NCBI GenBank assembly: GCA_020543525.1
Contig: JAHYIO010000005.1
Span: forward strand, 1,647,001-1,711,000
DNA length: 64,000 nt
Direction: 5' to 3'
Source: Coriolopsis trogii
Taxonomy: Eukaryota; Basidiomycota; Agaricomycetes; Polyporales; Polyporaceae
The notes under the pieces are model-generated. The model was not told the DNA's origin. It saw nothing but the letters and a program-made list of their open reading frames with translations, and did not search any database. Positions 35,278 to 48,066 of the stretch are shown piece after piece. The translations under genes were made by a program, and so were the position numbers. The stretch's first letter is position 1, and every line of letters starts with the position of its first letter.

Positions 35278-36266
35278 TCGTTCTGTAACATGACTTTTCT
35301 GATCATTCCCTCCACCCCACCACTCGAGCAGCTGTCGCACTGATGGCCGGTCGGGAGGGTCTGATCTTTCGCCGAGTCCGCCTCCGCTGTCAGGTCGTGT
35401 CCACCCTCCTTCTCTGATCTAGTGTGCTATCGTTTTTCCCGTGGTTCCGGCTGTGTTTGTGTTCCGTTTGCGTTCATGACATGCCCCCCACCCACGCTCA
35501 TAGATCTTAGAGAGTAGAGAGTAGAGTTAGAAGACTGTTCGTGTTGTAGATCATTTAGATTTAGACAGGAGGTTCGGTAGCATAGGCTTGGTTGCGCTTG
35601 TAGAGTAATTCCCCTACTTACAACTCGGTGCTAGGTTTCGGAGGTGCGGTAGTGGTGTTTTGCTTGTGGATGTCGTGCAGGAGCTGTCGTGTTGGTGATC
35701 TAAGTACTGATAATGAACACCCCTCACTCGTCCCAAGAGCAGCATGCTCACACCTGCTCAGGTGGTACATATCACGTCTCAAGGACATTGGTTGATTGAT
35801 TGAATAGTCCCTAAGTATTACCATCATACCATAAGGTAGCGACTCGTGGTTCTTGCGCAGAATAGTTTTCAGTTCCCCGACTAAGATACGCTTCGGTCCC
35901 TCCAAGGAGTATGCGAGAGTGAATACCCACAGTGAGCTCCCGGGAGTGACCGACACTCCACGACAAGCTGGTGGAGGGAAGTAGAGCAGAAAGAAACAAG
36001 AGACGAGGATAATCTAGCGCAGTGCACAGACCCAACAAGTTGTCGTGTACGCAGAGGGAGAGAGCAGCCGTCAAGCATGTCGTTGTATGAGACAGAGCTG
36101 GGGGAGTTATCTATCCTATCCAAGTAACCCTCTCAGAGTTGGAAAGATCGATATTCGAGATCAACCGGATGGTCGCCCCTTGGCCTGCAAGCTCCAAATA
36201 TCCATCGATTGGCATCGGTGCGTCTTTTTGTGCATGTCGTGCGGAACGTTCGGGTCTCCGGGGGTC
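35278..36266. other. Convergent intergenic region
   Basis: The peroxiredoxin and TRM112 genes converge here. The left 300 bp is T/G-rich and probably the peroxiredoxin 3' untranslated region. A minus-strand open frame (35618-35956) has no recognisable content. Confidence 0.5.
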
Positions 36267-37003
36267 TCAGCCTATCTCATGTTCCGCGAGAAGCTGTATG
36301 TCGTACGTCGTACATCAGCCCACCGTTCGAAGTCCGAGGAAGGCCAGGAAAACAACAAAACGGCACGCACCATGTTTGGAATCCCATTCGAGATCGGGTA
36401 CACGTGTTTGCAGTTCGGGCACACCATCGCGCCTTCCTCGACGTGAATCTGTCCGCGGAGGTGACGAGTACGAGTGTCAGTATCAGCGCACCCTGTCCTT
36501 CACCGCATGCAGGCCTGCCGCTCCGCACAGTAGTACTTGCAGGAGAGGAAGGGGGTGGAGAGAGGGGAAGCACAAGACGCACCTCGAGCAAGACGTGGTG
36601 AAGCTTTTGCAAAAAGTCGTCGTCCAGCATCTCCGGCTGCTCCGCGGGTAAAGACGTATCCCCGAGCTGTATGCGCAACGAGACGCGTCAGTTTGCAGAG
36701 TTGCAACGATTCGGGAGAAAATGGACCCTTTCGCGCGCGTTCCCTGATTCCCCATTCCACAACCGCTCCGCGCGAGGAAGCAGCGTTGGCATGAGGGTAA
36801 AGAAAGTGAGAAAAACGCACCTGGCGCGCGGCGCCGACGAGGGCGGGCCACTCGAGGCGGGGGAGGAAGCCGCGAAGAAAGTCTGGGTTGAAATCGGCGT
36901 CGCGGAGCTCGACCTCGACGTCCTTAAAGGCGAGGGGGAAGTTGTTGGATGTGCAGCCCTTTGCGTGGCAGGCGAGGAGGTTGTGGGTGATCAGCCGGAC
37001 CAT
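36267..37003 (-). CDS. TRM112: TRM112 methyltransferase activator
   Basis: Exons 37003-36821, 36666-36583, 36448-36371 and 36293-36267 encode 123 residues, the usual length. It begins MVRLITHNLLACHAKGC and has the FPL segment; a second half carries VCPNCKHVYPISNGIPNML and ends LLAEHEIG. The Cys pairs CHAKGC (residues 12 and 17) and CPNC form the zinc-binding domain. Trm112 is the obligate partner of several methyltransferases (Bud23 for 18S rRNA, Trm9 and Trm11 for tRNA, Mtq2 for eRF1). The last exon is only 27 nt. Start fixed by the conserved N-terminus. Confidence 0.96.
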
Positions 37004-37131
37004 GTTGCTGTCGGCTTCAGAATGGTGGTCAAAGAGTTGGGATCGCAATGCACGCCTGAGCACCTCCTACATCTCATTTCTTCCATGTCAATTTAAACCT
37101 GTAACAATGTAACAAACACAAGTCTACCATA

Positions 37132-37203
37132 TCCGATATGGTGTAGTGGCTAACATTATCGCCTCTCACGCGATAGCCCGGGGTTCGATTCCCCGTGTCG
37201 GAA
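37132..37203 (+). tRNA. tRNA-Glu(CTC)
   Basis: Intronless, 72 nt: acceptor TCCGATA/TGTCGGA with discriminator A, anticodon arm ATCGC-CTCTCAC-GCGAT with anticodon CTC, T arm CGGGG-TTCGATT-CCCCG. A TTTTT run follows within 10 nt. An identical copy lies at 51272-51343. It begins 128 bp upstream of the divergent TRM112 start. Confidence 0.95.
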
Positions 37204-37624
37204 TATTTTTGCCTGTCTTTCTGCGTATGAGTAAAGTCCCAATGACACTCCAGATCTCAAGGTAGAGGGCTTTCCATAGCCTAACTGGGGCGGGGATATG
37301 CTGGCAACATCCTGATTGACTCTGTGAAGGAAAGCTCGAGTGGCATTCTGCTTCGAGTTCGAGTTCGACATCAATAGATATCCAGGTATAAAAATCACAA
37401 ACCAGCTTGAGTGTTCGCTGCGAATGACTATCAAGTTTCCGGTCGCAATGTCCTCCTTCTCTCTCGGTTCATGAATACACTGCCAGCCGTCCACACGCAC
37501 GAGATGGCGGCTGGCCCAGAGAGACATAGTCTTAGAGCACACACAAGGCGCATTCTCTTCTACTGATAGATTCCATCACATTTGCAGGCACTCTCCACAG
37601 CATTATGCCATTACGACTCTGCTA
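37204..37624. other. Intergenic, nothing seen
   Basis: Downstream of tRNA-Glu and of the DUF6534 gene, which ends at 37625. No coding signal beyond accidental frames. Confidence 0.5.
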
Positions 37625-39685
37625 TCAAAGCCCAAGCTCCAACCTACTGTCAACTGTTCCCATGCCCTTTGGTGCCTCGAAGTCGACCGTCCGGTCAACC
37701 GTCACGGTGGTATATCTATGAGGGGCTCTCAGAGCGGAGCTTAGCATCATGACCGTTTCGTCTCTGGCAGCGAGGGACTTGCGGGAGTTGAGCCTATAGA
37801 ACGCGGAAGCAAATCAAACAGTCAGCCTCTATGAGCAATGTGGCACCAAGGTAGTGTATGGGACGTACGCGGCCATCAGAGTGTTCGCGTACACTGTAGA
37901 ATGCAAGTTTTAGCTGAGCGGCCATGCGGCGGTGCAGGGCTCAAAATGTCATCATACGTTTCGTGGTCACGATGTCTATGGCAGCGTAGATCAGGTTGGT
38001 GGGCATCGTGATCGCCTGTATGGGATCCGAGCGGGACGAACACGAGGAAATGCGACGGAGGTGCTCGACTCACGAATGCAAAGGAGAGGATGTTGAAAAC
38101 ACTGTTTAAAATGTGTGAGCCAACGTAGCTGGGTATACACGATGGTGAAGCTTGATATCAACCCTAGAGTCCTCACCCAGTCACGAGTCCTGCCATAGAT
38201 GTGTATATGCGTCAGCAAGAGCCCAATATGTAGCAGGGGCCGCGCATACCGGTGTTTATGGCATAGAGGATGAGAACGTCAATCAGTCCGTCCGTCTGCT
38301 TGATCCCCGAGCGACTTCGGTGAAGTGAGACTATCAGGGCGGCGGTGAGCAGCGTGTCCGCGAGAGCGGCGATGCCCACCCCTGCGGAATTCATCCACTA
38401 TGCGAAGATGCTGTCAAGTTGCACCACAGAGGCCGAACGCGAACGACTCACAGCATGTGCATCCGAGTTGACCAATGTGTGGCGTTTGCTTGACGAGAGT
38501 ATAGCACTGACGCTTGCTCCTAAGAACAGTTGGACGATGAACGAGTCGTTGTTACCCGCTCTACGGCACAACACGTACCCATTCCGAAGCCTGTCAGTTG
38601 CGTGAGTCTGGACAACCGATGCAAGTCACGACATTGAAGCGCGGTCTCACCTAGCTCTGCGAGCAGCAGGAAAGCCTGAGAAGACGGTTGTATCCTCAGT
38701 GTAAGTTATATGTCTAGATACCGACTTGTACTCACACAGAAGATCACCAGTGGTCTGTAGCTACGTTTGACTGTGTACCCCATCGAATGCATTGAACATG
38801 ACAAGCGTTGCCGGTGGCAGGGAGATGAGACACACAAACATATACTCGTCGGAGGAAGAAGCTATGCGTCCGCATACGCGTCAGTTTGAACGGGAGAGGC
38901 CAGGGAAAGAATGCCCACATTTGCGAAACGACCACAACACAGCTCTGAGCAGCAGGAGCCACCGTCAGTGTGGTAAAGAGGACTGGTGGACATCATCAAG
39001 TGCATACCGTGACGCCACCCATCACCTATGGGATTCAGGACTGAGTATACACTGCGATATCGCGGCAAAAAGTGGCTTACATTGATTGACCAGACGCCAT
39101 TCACCAGTGTGAGCGGATGAAAAAAGTTCTTCGCCAAATAGTAATAGCTGAAGACTTCCGTCAGCTCTCAAAACACAACCCAGCCGCGTCTGCGTACCAG
39201 AAGTGCATGCACAGAACAGTGTGGAACGTCTCTAGAGTCCTTAGATACCCCCTTGAGCAAGCATATCAACGTGCCAACTTTGTCTTGAAACGTACAGCAC
39301 AGTGGTCACCTAGTATGCCAGACCGAGCCCGGGATAAGACCAGACGTCCCAGGTGGGTAAGAAGTACGCGCGAGGTACGGAGTTGACGCACCAAGCTCTT
39401 CAGTAGCCACCCATCGTCCCCGTACATGCGGAAGTATCGGTAGCACTGGTGTGCCGTCCATCCGTATTGCCTGCTCAAAACGCGATCCCGTGATGAGTTC
39501 CTAGTCGACGAGGGCAAGTGAGCTTCAGCGAGACAAAACGCGATGACATACATGAGACCAACAAACGTCGCAATCAGCAACGCGCCATAGGTGTTGTCCA
39601 AGGACGGGACAATAGGCACCAGAGCATTCGCAGACGAGGCCAAGGCTGTCGCGGGAGAGCTGGCGTTCGCTGCGGGCGGGATCAT
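37625..39685 (-). CDS. Second DUF6534-type seven-helix membrane protein
   Basis: Same family and exon style as the gene at 21436-23676. Starting at 39685, readable segments in order are LDNTYGALLIATFVGLM, YRYFRMYGDDGWLLKSL, LETFHTVLCMHF, YYYLAKNFFHPLTLVNGVW, FFLRRVYV (matching FYARHIYR of the paralogue), KRSYRPLVIFC, AFLLLAEL, then GIAALADTLLTAALIVSL, SGIKQTDGLIDVLILYAINTG, VFNILSFAF, MPTNLIYAAIDIVTTK and LYANTLMAALNSRKSL, ending about 49 residues later at TGA 37627-37625. At least 14 exons, several under 30 nt. Function of the family is unknown; the layout is receptor-like. Exact borders between about 38400 and 39250 are uncertain. Confidence 0.75.
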
Positions 39686-40988
39686 GGAGGCTAAAACGGT
39701 GCAGAAGAGTGCGACAGGCAGAGTCGAAAACCCAGCCTCTGCGCATGAGATGACGATGAAGAGACGGCCATACATATACTGGTTGGAGTCCGGGTACCAT
39801 GTAATGGCGGGATCGGGAGACCGGTCTGAACGCTCGATCCGACGCTCATCTCTGATAGCACAGAGCTCGACGAAATGATGACCGGCCTCGAGGATAGCGC
39901 CGTCGTGGCCAATGAGATACCACGACACATCTTCCACGTACCTCGCTCGGAATGTGAGGTTGCTCGCATCGTGGCAAACATACATGCGTAAAACTATGTG
40001 TCAGGGAAACCGGCCATCAGTGTGTGGCTTGAACCACATAGGCAGCCCTCTTGTAGACATCCATATTCTCGTTCAACTCGAATATGTACGCCGCGGGGCA
40101 CCGCCGTTCCGCTGTCGCCGCCCCAGTCACCGCTGGCAGTTCGCATCTTCAACGTTTCAACTCTGATCGGGATCTCTCAAGTCATGAGCCGAATTCATCG
40201 CGCTGATGAAGAGAATCATCCCGAGTCTGAGCAAGGGTAACCCAGAGGGACGTTGGCTGGACCGTGCTGAGTACTCACTCCGCTCGAGCTCGCCGACATC
40301 ATAGTTGGGAAGGGAGACGGCGAGTTCAAGCGCTCCGAAATAGGTCCAGGCGCCCGGACGGGCCGCTGCTCACAACGTCGAGGCTCGAGGTAGTACACGA
40401 CTCACTCAGATACGGACCATGAATGTGTCGCATATCCATAGCTTCCATCAGTCAAACCACAGCCCAGGGGGTCCTGCAGTCCAGCGCGTCCAGTGACACA
40501 GCAGCAGCAGCAGCCACAAGCAAAGTAAGTACCCCGCCAAGGTACGATACATATAGGGGTTGGGGTTCCTAGATCTCAGAGGGCGGGTGCTCCATGAGTT
40601 GCGTGTACCGTACAAAAGAGCGTATCCAGTTGGCGGCGTTGGTGCCTAGGTAGTAGTGAGATGGTGTCGCCGCACGAGGCGGGCGGTATCCGAGTGCCCC
40701 AAACCAAATCGAATAGAATACACATCCACCGTCGGGAGTCCGGGAGAGCGTCCGAACACGTCGACGGCGTCGTCGTCGGGGCATGACAAAGAGGGTGTGC
40801 ATATACAGTACCGGTACGCGCAAGCCTCGGAGCAAACTCCCAAACGAGAACGCAAAGGAAGGGAGTCCCCATACCCGAAGAAACCGAACCCAAACAACGC
40901 ACAGTTAACGGAGCAGAGTACCACACAGCGGAAGACAGCGGAAGAGAACGAGAAGACCCAGGATCCAAGACCGCCCGGGACGCACCAC
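39686..40988. other. Intergenic, mainly promoter of DUF6534 gene and 3' side of next gene
   Basis: The minus frame stays open for 300 nt upstream of the chosen DUF6534 start (to 39985), but the sequence there does not look like the family. The part near 40570-40988 is probably 3' untranslated region of the surface-protein gene. A short minus segment near 40300-40260 resembles a small exon with a GTGAGT donor; it could not be linked to anything. Confidence 0.4.
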
Positions 40989-43510
40989 CTATCGCGGCCG
41001 ATACGGCGGCGGACCGACCATCTCCACATCGTACTCGTACGGCGGACCCACGCTCCACAGCCTCGACGACGCAGGCAGTGGCGGTGGTGGGAGCGGTGGG
41101 AGGGGCGGGGGCGGAAGAGGCGGCGCACCGGACAGCGTCCCCGACCTCAACGTCTGCGGCTGAGACACGCGTGACGAGGGCAGGCTGCTGCCCACCGGGG
41201 ACCCAACGACCACATACTGCGCATCCCGCCCCTTCCGCCCCTCCCGCCCGCCCTGCCCGCCAAGCGGGGGCTTCTCCGTCGACCCGCGCCTCCCAAACCG
41301 CCTCCCTCCCACGCGCAGAGGGAGCGTGAGGGGGACGGGCACGGACCCCGGCGCGACCGCCGACCGGGGGGACATCGACAGGGACATGGCCAGCGGCAGG
41401 GGCACCGACGGGTAGTGCGGGGAGAACGGCGGGTTGACGTCGAGCGAGCCGTCGTCGCACAGCGTGCGGGACGTCCGGGACGTGTTCGTCGTCCCCGTCG
41501 TCGGGTGCCGGCCGAGTGCTTGGCCTGCCCCCGCCCCCGCCCCCGCCCCCGCCCCAGAGCTCTCCCCGCGCGCTCCGGGAGGGGAATCTGAGGGCTCCGT
41601 GTTGGCCTCGTCGTCGAGCTGCGCGTACGCCTCGACGTCTTGGTATCGCTTGATGGGGATCGTGACCGACGGCGGACGGCGCGCGCGGCTCAGACTTTGA
41701 TTGAGCCGCCCAATGCTAGGATTGGGGGCGAAGCGCCTCGATTCGTGCGCCCTCGCGCTGCGGAACAGGAACGTCGCTCTCGGTCCGGGTCCTGGGGTGT
41801 CCGGTGTACGCGGGTCCTGTGGGTGTGAGGGGGAGTGCGGGGAGAGCGGCGGGTTCGTGCGCGCGAGGAAGGGGCGCGGGACGAGCTTGTCCTCGCAGAG
41901 CTGCACTTTGTGCTTGTAGCGGACGACGAGGCGCCAGATGAGGATGGCGAGGAAGAGGGCGCCGAGGGAGCCGAAGCCTGCGGCGAAGATGACTCTGCTG
42001 TGCGGCTCATGGCTGTGCGGGTGAGGGGGTGAGGGAAGGGAGAAATATCAGGATCTGAAGCTTATCGTGGGGAACTGGCTTAGGCGGGAAGGACTGACAT
42101 TGGGTCTTTGTTCGAGCTGGGACCACTGCAAGACCGGTTAGTAGGTACGCATGGTCGCCCCTGACGGAGGATGAGAATTCTGGAGAGAGACGTACGTGGG
42201 CTGCGTGAGACCATTGTCACTCCGTGCACTGGTGAAGATCTGGCTGTACATAATATCCATTCTCTGAGCGGACGCGTTCGCCTCCTTCGGGTTGTTCTCC
42301 ACTCGGAGTACGTGATTGTGCTCATCGAGGCCTCCAATCGCAAAGAGCACCTGCGCGGTATCAACCAGAGGAGACACCGCGGTGTTCGTGGGCAGGAGTT
42401 GTGACGCGCGGCCGTCCACGGAGATGCTGAGCGGCGCGGTTGTCTCGTTCACGTGTCCGTACAGAACTATGCCCGAGCCTGCGTTCCGTCAGAACACACT
42501 TTCGGTATGGTACGAAAAGGGGTCTGTACGTACCCTATGATACACAAGTATCCAGTAACGGACTACGTCAGTACAGTAGCCACAAAAGCCCGTGGAGGAC
42601 GTACCGCAAAAGAGATCTCAACACCTCCAAGGCTATTACTCGTCGAGCTGCGCATAGGATTCATAACGCGTGAGTTCCTGACCGGTATACGAAGAGCCAA
42701 GCAACGCAACACCACTCACTGCGAAGCTTCGTCCACAGCCCAGGCACCATGCGGGAACCAATCACAGAGCGGGTTCGTATGGCCCACCGTCCCCCCATCA
42801 CTCAACGGGTTCTCGAACACGATCTGAGCAACCAGGCACCGTCCCCGTTAATTTCAATGACACTTTCATTTCCGCAGATAGCAGCAGAAGCGCCGTGAGC
42901 GCGATACGGAACGACTTACGTAGTCAAAGTGGAGGACGGGCCGGCGCGGGTCCTTGCTCGCGTTCCGGAGTCGGATGTGATGGTGCCCGGCGGGGAGGGC
43001 AGACGCGCTGAACAGGATGCGGTCAAAGTCCTCCTCCGACCCGTCCGCGTAGCCCGCGTGGCTCGTCGTCTCGCCGTCGAGCGTCACCTCGTACTCGCCC
43101 GACCACGTCCGGTAACCGCCGTGGATCCTGGTGCGAGTGGTCTGCGATGAGCGTGGCTCTCGGGCACTCATTGGCACGGAGATGGAAGAGCGGGACGTAC
43201 CAGATTCCTGTAGATGGTTGAGCCGCATTAGATAGAGTTCGAGTGACAGGAAGGGGCGTGCGGGCTCACCTGTTCCCCACCACGAGAACGTGACGCTCGC
43301 ATTGCCAGACGCGGTGTTATTGGTCGCATGATAGCTCCAGTTGGGATAGTTCAGCTGCGAAATACAGACCTTATTGTCAGCCAGTATTCGAGGCAGAGGT
43401 TGGTTGCAACGTACCAGATCGGGGTCGTCCGCGCCGCCTTCATACCAGGCACTCCGGGGGATGTATGAAAGGAGAGGACTGACGTGGGAGACAGTGGTGT
43501 TCACCGGCAT
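40989..43510 (-). CDS. Single-pass surface protein with galactose-binding-like ectodomain
   Basis: At least eight exons from ATG at 43510 to TAG at 40991-40989. Readable order: IPRSAWYEGGADDPDL, LNYPNWSYHATNNTASGNASVTFSWWGTG (start of a beta-rich lobe), a 7-nt micro-exon giving G-I-W (43207-43201), IHGGYRTWSGEYEVTLDGE to PVLHFDY, two small exons between about 42852 and 42596, GSGIVLYGHVNETTAPLSISVDGR to the next donor at 42195, a 27-nt exon (42125-42099), and a long last exon 42012-40989. The last exon opens with the transmembrane segment IFAAGFGSLGALFLAILIW followed by RLVVRYKHK, then a 300-residue Pro/Ser-rich cytoplasmic tail with GA and PPLPP repeats. Two tandem beta lobes, N-glycosylation sites and one helix are typical of a family abundant in Agaricomycetes whose role is unknown. 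No clear signal peptide is seen at the chosen start. A TATA-like TATATA lies about 35 bp upstream. Confidence 0.7.
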
Positions 43511-45358
43511 CCTGTCCCGCCACGCAAGGCGACCAGCGACAGTATATATCTCTCCAGGACGGGGCCTGGGAGGGCAGGCGAAACAAGGGGTCGACGACGA
43601 AGATAGAGAGAGTCGGACGGGGGGGCAGCGCGCGGAAGGGGAGTCTGTGCAAGGGGGAAGGGGGGGAGGCGCGAAGCAGAGAAGCTTGACATGGCACACA
43701 GCATCGAGCGGACGACAGCTCGGAGTGATTGCATCGTCTTCGGTCGGTGACATCAGTGTTGAAGCCAAACCCAGATGGATGGCTCTCAAGAATGTGCGAC
43801 CGCGCGCCAACGTACGCAGCCACACCGGAGGCATGGAGGATCACGGGCTGACTGCATGGGTGTGCGTAGGATGCCTTGGGATCAGCCAGTGTACGATATG
43901 GCTGTGCAGGGAAAACCACATGGACGAAACGGTGGACGACCACACCGGGCAGCCGTGACGTTTCAGACGTCCAAGTTGGCCCAGTGCTAAGAATGGAAAC
44001 AAGCTTGACACGAACGCCACCAAGCCTGGGAGCTGAGATCGTCGTGCGGAGTCGGATGCTGAAGACTCTGGACGGAGGACGCAACTTCAACTATTCTGTT
44101 CGTTGTGTCCAAGCCGTGTCTGCTCACGACTGGCCCAGACACTCATAAATGCGCGCTGAGGAGATTGGACGGTCGAGTCGTGGTGATGCAATGATCACGA
44201 GGCTATCACAGTGTTTCGCATTAGGTTCGCTATCACCATCGCCATAAAGTTTGACATTGCCTTGACTCACAGATGTTCTCAGCGCGATGGTTGATAATTC
44301 TGAACGCGTCCATAAGCGCGACAAGTGTGATACACAGCATTGTTGGCGCTGTGATTGAGAGTAGAGAAAACGTCCGCTATTCTAGCGGAGACCTGTAACG
44401 GAAGAGGCTGGATCGTCTGCACGAACCTACATGAATCGAGGGATGGATCTCGTCCGGGGCAGACATCATCATGCTAAGCAATCAGGTGGAACAATGCTTG
44501 TATTCACGAGGCGCGCGTATAGAACTAGAGAGTAGGGTATCAACTCGGCTGCCTGCTAGTGGTATGGAAGCAATGAGTGGGCTATTTAGTAGATGATGGG
44601 ATGAGCAAGCAAACCTCACGAGATGTACGAACAAACGAGGAAGTTGATCTGACTACAGTCCGCGGTTCACTGGGTCGAAGCAAGGGAGATGAAGTCGCTG
44701 TTCGGTGACCCTGAGCCACGGGGGTTAGCTCTAACTGCGGGTTCATAGTGTCGGGCTCGTCGCCGTGTGTGGAGACGACTGGAAAGAGCAAGTGGTGATG
44801 AGGATGAGTGATCTCGTCCGACGTATGTTGGTCTGCCTGATCGAATCTCGGGTATTTCGGATGAGATGCATAGATGACTGATCGCTCGCATTCGGTGGGA
44901 GTATCAGATTCCGTAAGATGCAGGTAATGAGAGAGAGGGTGTACGAGCGGCGCCGGGTCCAATATGTAGTTGACTGCTTCGTGAGTGTTGAGGAGGCCGG
45001 GGGAGATCTTATCTGCGCCATATCTCATCAAAGCCGTCGCGGATCTGCAACCTCGATGGGGAGATGATACCCCCAGAAGGATGGCATCGCGGGGAAGAGA
45101 TGAGAGGGCTCGCAGCGAACGCAGCGAAGACGACGAGGGCAACGATGGCCAGTGCGGGCGAAGGAGGCACCAGGGCGAGGATGTGGCTGAGGAGCGGGCG
45201 CTAGTGGAGGGACTAGCACACCCAGGGGGACACCAGCCGACGGTTCCACGGCCGGGAAGCTCAGGTCGTCACTCGGCGTCGGGCAGCGCACCTCTTCTTG
45301 CTCGAGCGAGCGTCCTGCTGTCCATGTCTTGCCCTTCCCCACTCTCTCTCCAACCCCC
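43511..45358. other. Unassigned, 1.8 kb
   Basis: The longest open stretch is on the minus strand at about 45142-44582 (186 codons, His/Ser/Thr-rich, containing MRYGADKISPGLLNTHEAVN). It has no recognisable domain and no clear exons to join, so I do not call it a gene. The right 300 bp is the CT-rich leader of the F-box gene. Confidence 0.4.
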
Positions 45359-47254
45359 ATGTCGTTCCTTACCCGCCGTCGCACACAGCACGCCTCGAAA
45401 CACCCCCTCCAGGATCCTGCCAATCTCCAAGTCCGCCCGCCTGCACCTGGCTCCATTTACTCTGTCGAGAAGCCTCCCTCCATCATCCGCAAGCACCTCC
45501 ACTTCCCCGCATCCTTCAACAGGCTCGCCGCCAAGCTCACATCCAAGTCTTCCCATGGCATCTCTTCTCGCGCACCTGTCTCCAACGTCGGAAGTCCGCT
45601 TGCCTACTGGAGGAGTCGCTCTCCGTCCCCGGCGCCCTCGCTCGACATCCGCATGCCGACCGGTCTCGGACGCAGGGCAAGCGAGCTCGGAGAGAGAGAG
45701 GAGTTTGAAGAGTATCTCACCATATTCGAACGCAAACGGAGCATCAGTCTCCCTGCCGCTGCCACTCAAGCCGCCGCATGGCGTGCTGCCAACGCACTCG
45801 AGCCAAAGAAGCCCCCGCTTGAGCGTATCTCTCCAGAACTCCTTTCCTTCGTCTTCTCCTTTGCTTCGCGCCCAGACATCCTCTCTCTCTCCAGAACCTC
45901 GAAGCGTGTCTCCGACGCAGCTCTCCGAGCGCTCTACAGCAATCTCGACCTCTGCAGCATCGACGATGAGCGAATCGAGCAATGCATCGCGTCCCTCGCT
46001 TCTCGGAGACACACAGCGTCCATGGTACGCTCCTTCGCTTGCCGTACACTCCCTTCCCCAGACGGCACTACTACCACTCTCAGCGTCGTGACGTTTGCGA
46101 TCGCCTTCACGAACATGGACCAACTGCACACCCTCACACTCCCCCACTTCGACCTCCGCATCCTGTGCCATACCACCTTCGCGCTCAAGAACCTCACGCT
46201 GCAATGTAAAACTATCTCGGCAGAAGACTACGACGCGTTATTCACATGGCTTAATCGCCAACCCTCACTCACGTCCTTGTCGCTACCCTCCCTCCTCCTG
46301 CCCACGCTCCCATCCTCGACTCTTGTATCCGGATCCAGCGACCGCAGCCCATCCCGCCCACATACCCCGTGCACGCCCAATACCCCTAGCGACGATTCTA
46401 ATGCCCCCTCACACGCATCCACGTCCCCTTTCCCACCTGCTCTCATTCCCAATCTGCGTCGCTATGACGGCCCTGTAGCACTAGCAGCCGCGCTCGTCCC
46501 GGGACGACCATTAGAGGGCATCACGCTCCCCATCCAATACACTCTTTACGACGGCCTGCGCCCATCTGCGGTCATGTCCGCACTTGCCTCTGCGCGCTCG
46601 TCCCTCCGCCAGCTTACGATCAAACCCACCTCGCCCAAAATTGATCAGCGGACGTTGGAACGCGTCGTCATGTCTGCCGGCGCGGAGCTCGGTGACTTCA
46701 TCGAGACGCTAGAAGTGCACTGGGTGCTCGACGACGAGGTGCGTCCTTCTCTCCCTTCTCTTCTCTCGCCTAAGTTCGTGCATCCACGTGCCTGACTTCT
46801 GCTTCTCGGCCCTCTCAATCTCCACGGACAGGTCCTGTACAAGCTCATCGTCGGCATCCTCGCCCGCTTCCGCACCCTTCACTCGCTCCGCCTACACCGC
46901 GACTCTCCCCCGCCCAAACCATCCTCCCCCCTTCTCGAGTTCCCCCTCCCGCCCGCCTCGCCCCCGCTCTCGTCCGGTGGCATGTCGACCTCGAACCGGC
47001 GCCTGTCCACCTCGTCCTACACGTCCGCCTTCCTCTCCGTGCGCGGCGCGTCGGCGAGCGCACCCCCGAGCGCGCGCTCGGTCGACACGCCGTTCCCGAG
47101 GGTGCACGAGCGGTCGTATCTGGCGCTGTGGAACAAGACGTGTCCGAGCCTGACGGACGTGCTCTTCTTGTCCGGGGCGGAGTGGGCCGTCTGGCCGAAC
47201 CCGACGGAGGGCGGGCAGGCGCAGTTTGAGTTTGTGGGGTACACGGCGGGGTAG
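45359..47254 (+). CDS. F-box protein
   Basis: Exons 45359-46738 and 46832-47254 encode about 600 residues; the single 93-nt intron falls at a codon boundary. An F-box lies at about 152-198 (PPLERISPELLSFVFSFASRPDILSLSRTSKRVS...LYSNLDL is its core). Regularly spaced leucines after it (QLHTLTLPHFDL, LKNLTLQCKTI, SLTSLSLPSLLL) suggest leucine-rich-repeat-like substrate binding. F-box proteins recruit targets to SCF ubiquitin ligases through Skp1. The N-terminal 150 residues are basic and Ser/Pro-rich. An in-frame ATG 10 codons upstream (45329) is possible; 45359 gives the cleaner start. Substrate unknown. Confidence 0.85.
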
Positions 47255-47979
47255 CGCTCTGCTCGTTCTTCGTTCTTCCTCTTCGCCTTCGCCTTCGGTC
47301 TCTAGACCTGTCTTTTTCTTTCCTTCCTTTTCCTTCTTCGCATTCATCATGACGTTCCGTGACGTGACGACTACTCGTCTTTCTTGCTGGTTTCACGTTC
47401 TTTCCCCGGTCCGGTCCGCCTCTGCATTGCACACACACATACACATACACATACATACACATAGTCTACCATCCGCCCATCGCATGCATACTCGTACCTC
47501 GCCTTTCAACCATACGCCTCACGCAATCGCATCCTCGTCCCCCCGTGCCTTCCCACAACACACTCTAACGTTTTCCTTCCTCCTTCCTTTTCTGTTCTTC
47601 CGTATGATATCGCTTTTCGTACCCTGCTCCGCATACGTAGCACTACATACTTACTGCATAGAAAAGTCCGTTTAGTCACTTTCTTTCCGCGCGCAACCGC
47701 TCGCCGAGCTTGCCACAATACGACTTGTGCTCTTCCACTGGCAGGTTCCGTCGCGTGATCATCTTGGAAGAGGATGAGGAGTGCATGTTGCTGGCTGTCA
47801 AGTGTGCGGTGTTGCATGTATGCGTGTGTTCCCCCGAGAAGACCAAGACCTCTGGTAAGCTCACAATAATCATCAGCCCTGAAGGTGCACTGGCAGTGGC
47901 TAAGCACCAGAATTCGCGTCACGTGACTTTTGCAATTTACACCGGTAAAACATTCGGGGTGGAAGATGGCAAAACGACT
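47255..47979. other. 3' untranslated and intergenic sequence of F-box gene
   Basis: Pyrimidine-rich right after the stop codon, then a CACATA-type microsatellite around 47430-47462. No gene. Confidence 0.55.
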
Positions 47980-48066
47980 AGCCCACCGCGAGGGTCGAAC
48001 TCGCAGCCTTCAGATCGCCCAGCTAGCCTAAGAGTCTGACGCTCTATCCGATTGAGCTAGGCGGGC
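47980..48066 (-). tRNA. tRNA-Lys(CTT), with 13-nt intron
   Basis: Acceptor GCCCGCC/GGTGGGC (one G-T pair), D stem GCTC/GAGC, anticodon stem TCAGA/TCTGA with anticodon CTT, T arm GCGAG-TTCGACC-CTCGC. Intron GGCTAGCTGGGCG after position 37. Discriminator T by this fold, unusual for Lys. A TTTT terminator follows closely. A near-identical copy at 55863-55949 is on the opposite strand. Confidence 0.93.

Noticed and set aside
35618..35956. 112-codon minus-strand frame between peroxiredoxin and TRM112
   Set aside because: No recognisable motif, no splice context, and it lies in the probable 3' region of the peroxiredoxin gene.
40576..41460. 294-codon minus-strand frame
   Set aside because: Out-of-frame reading of the proline-rich last exon of the surface-protein gene, running past its stop.
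45269..46204. 311-codon minus-strand frame
   Set aside because: Antisense to the first exon of the F-box gene; no domain of its own.
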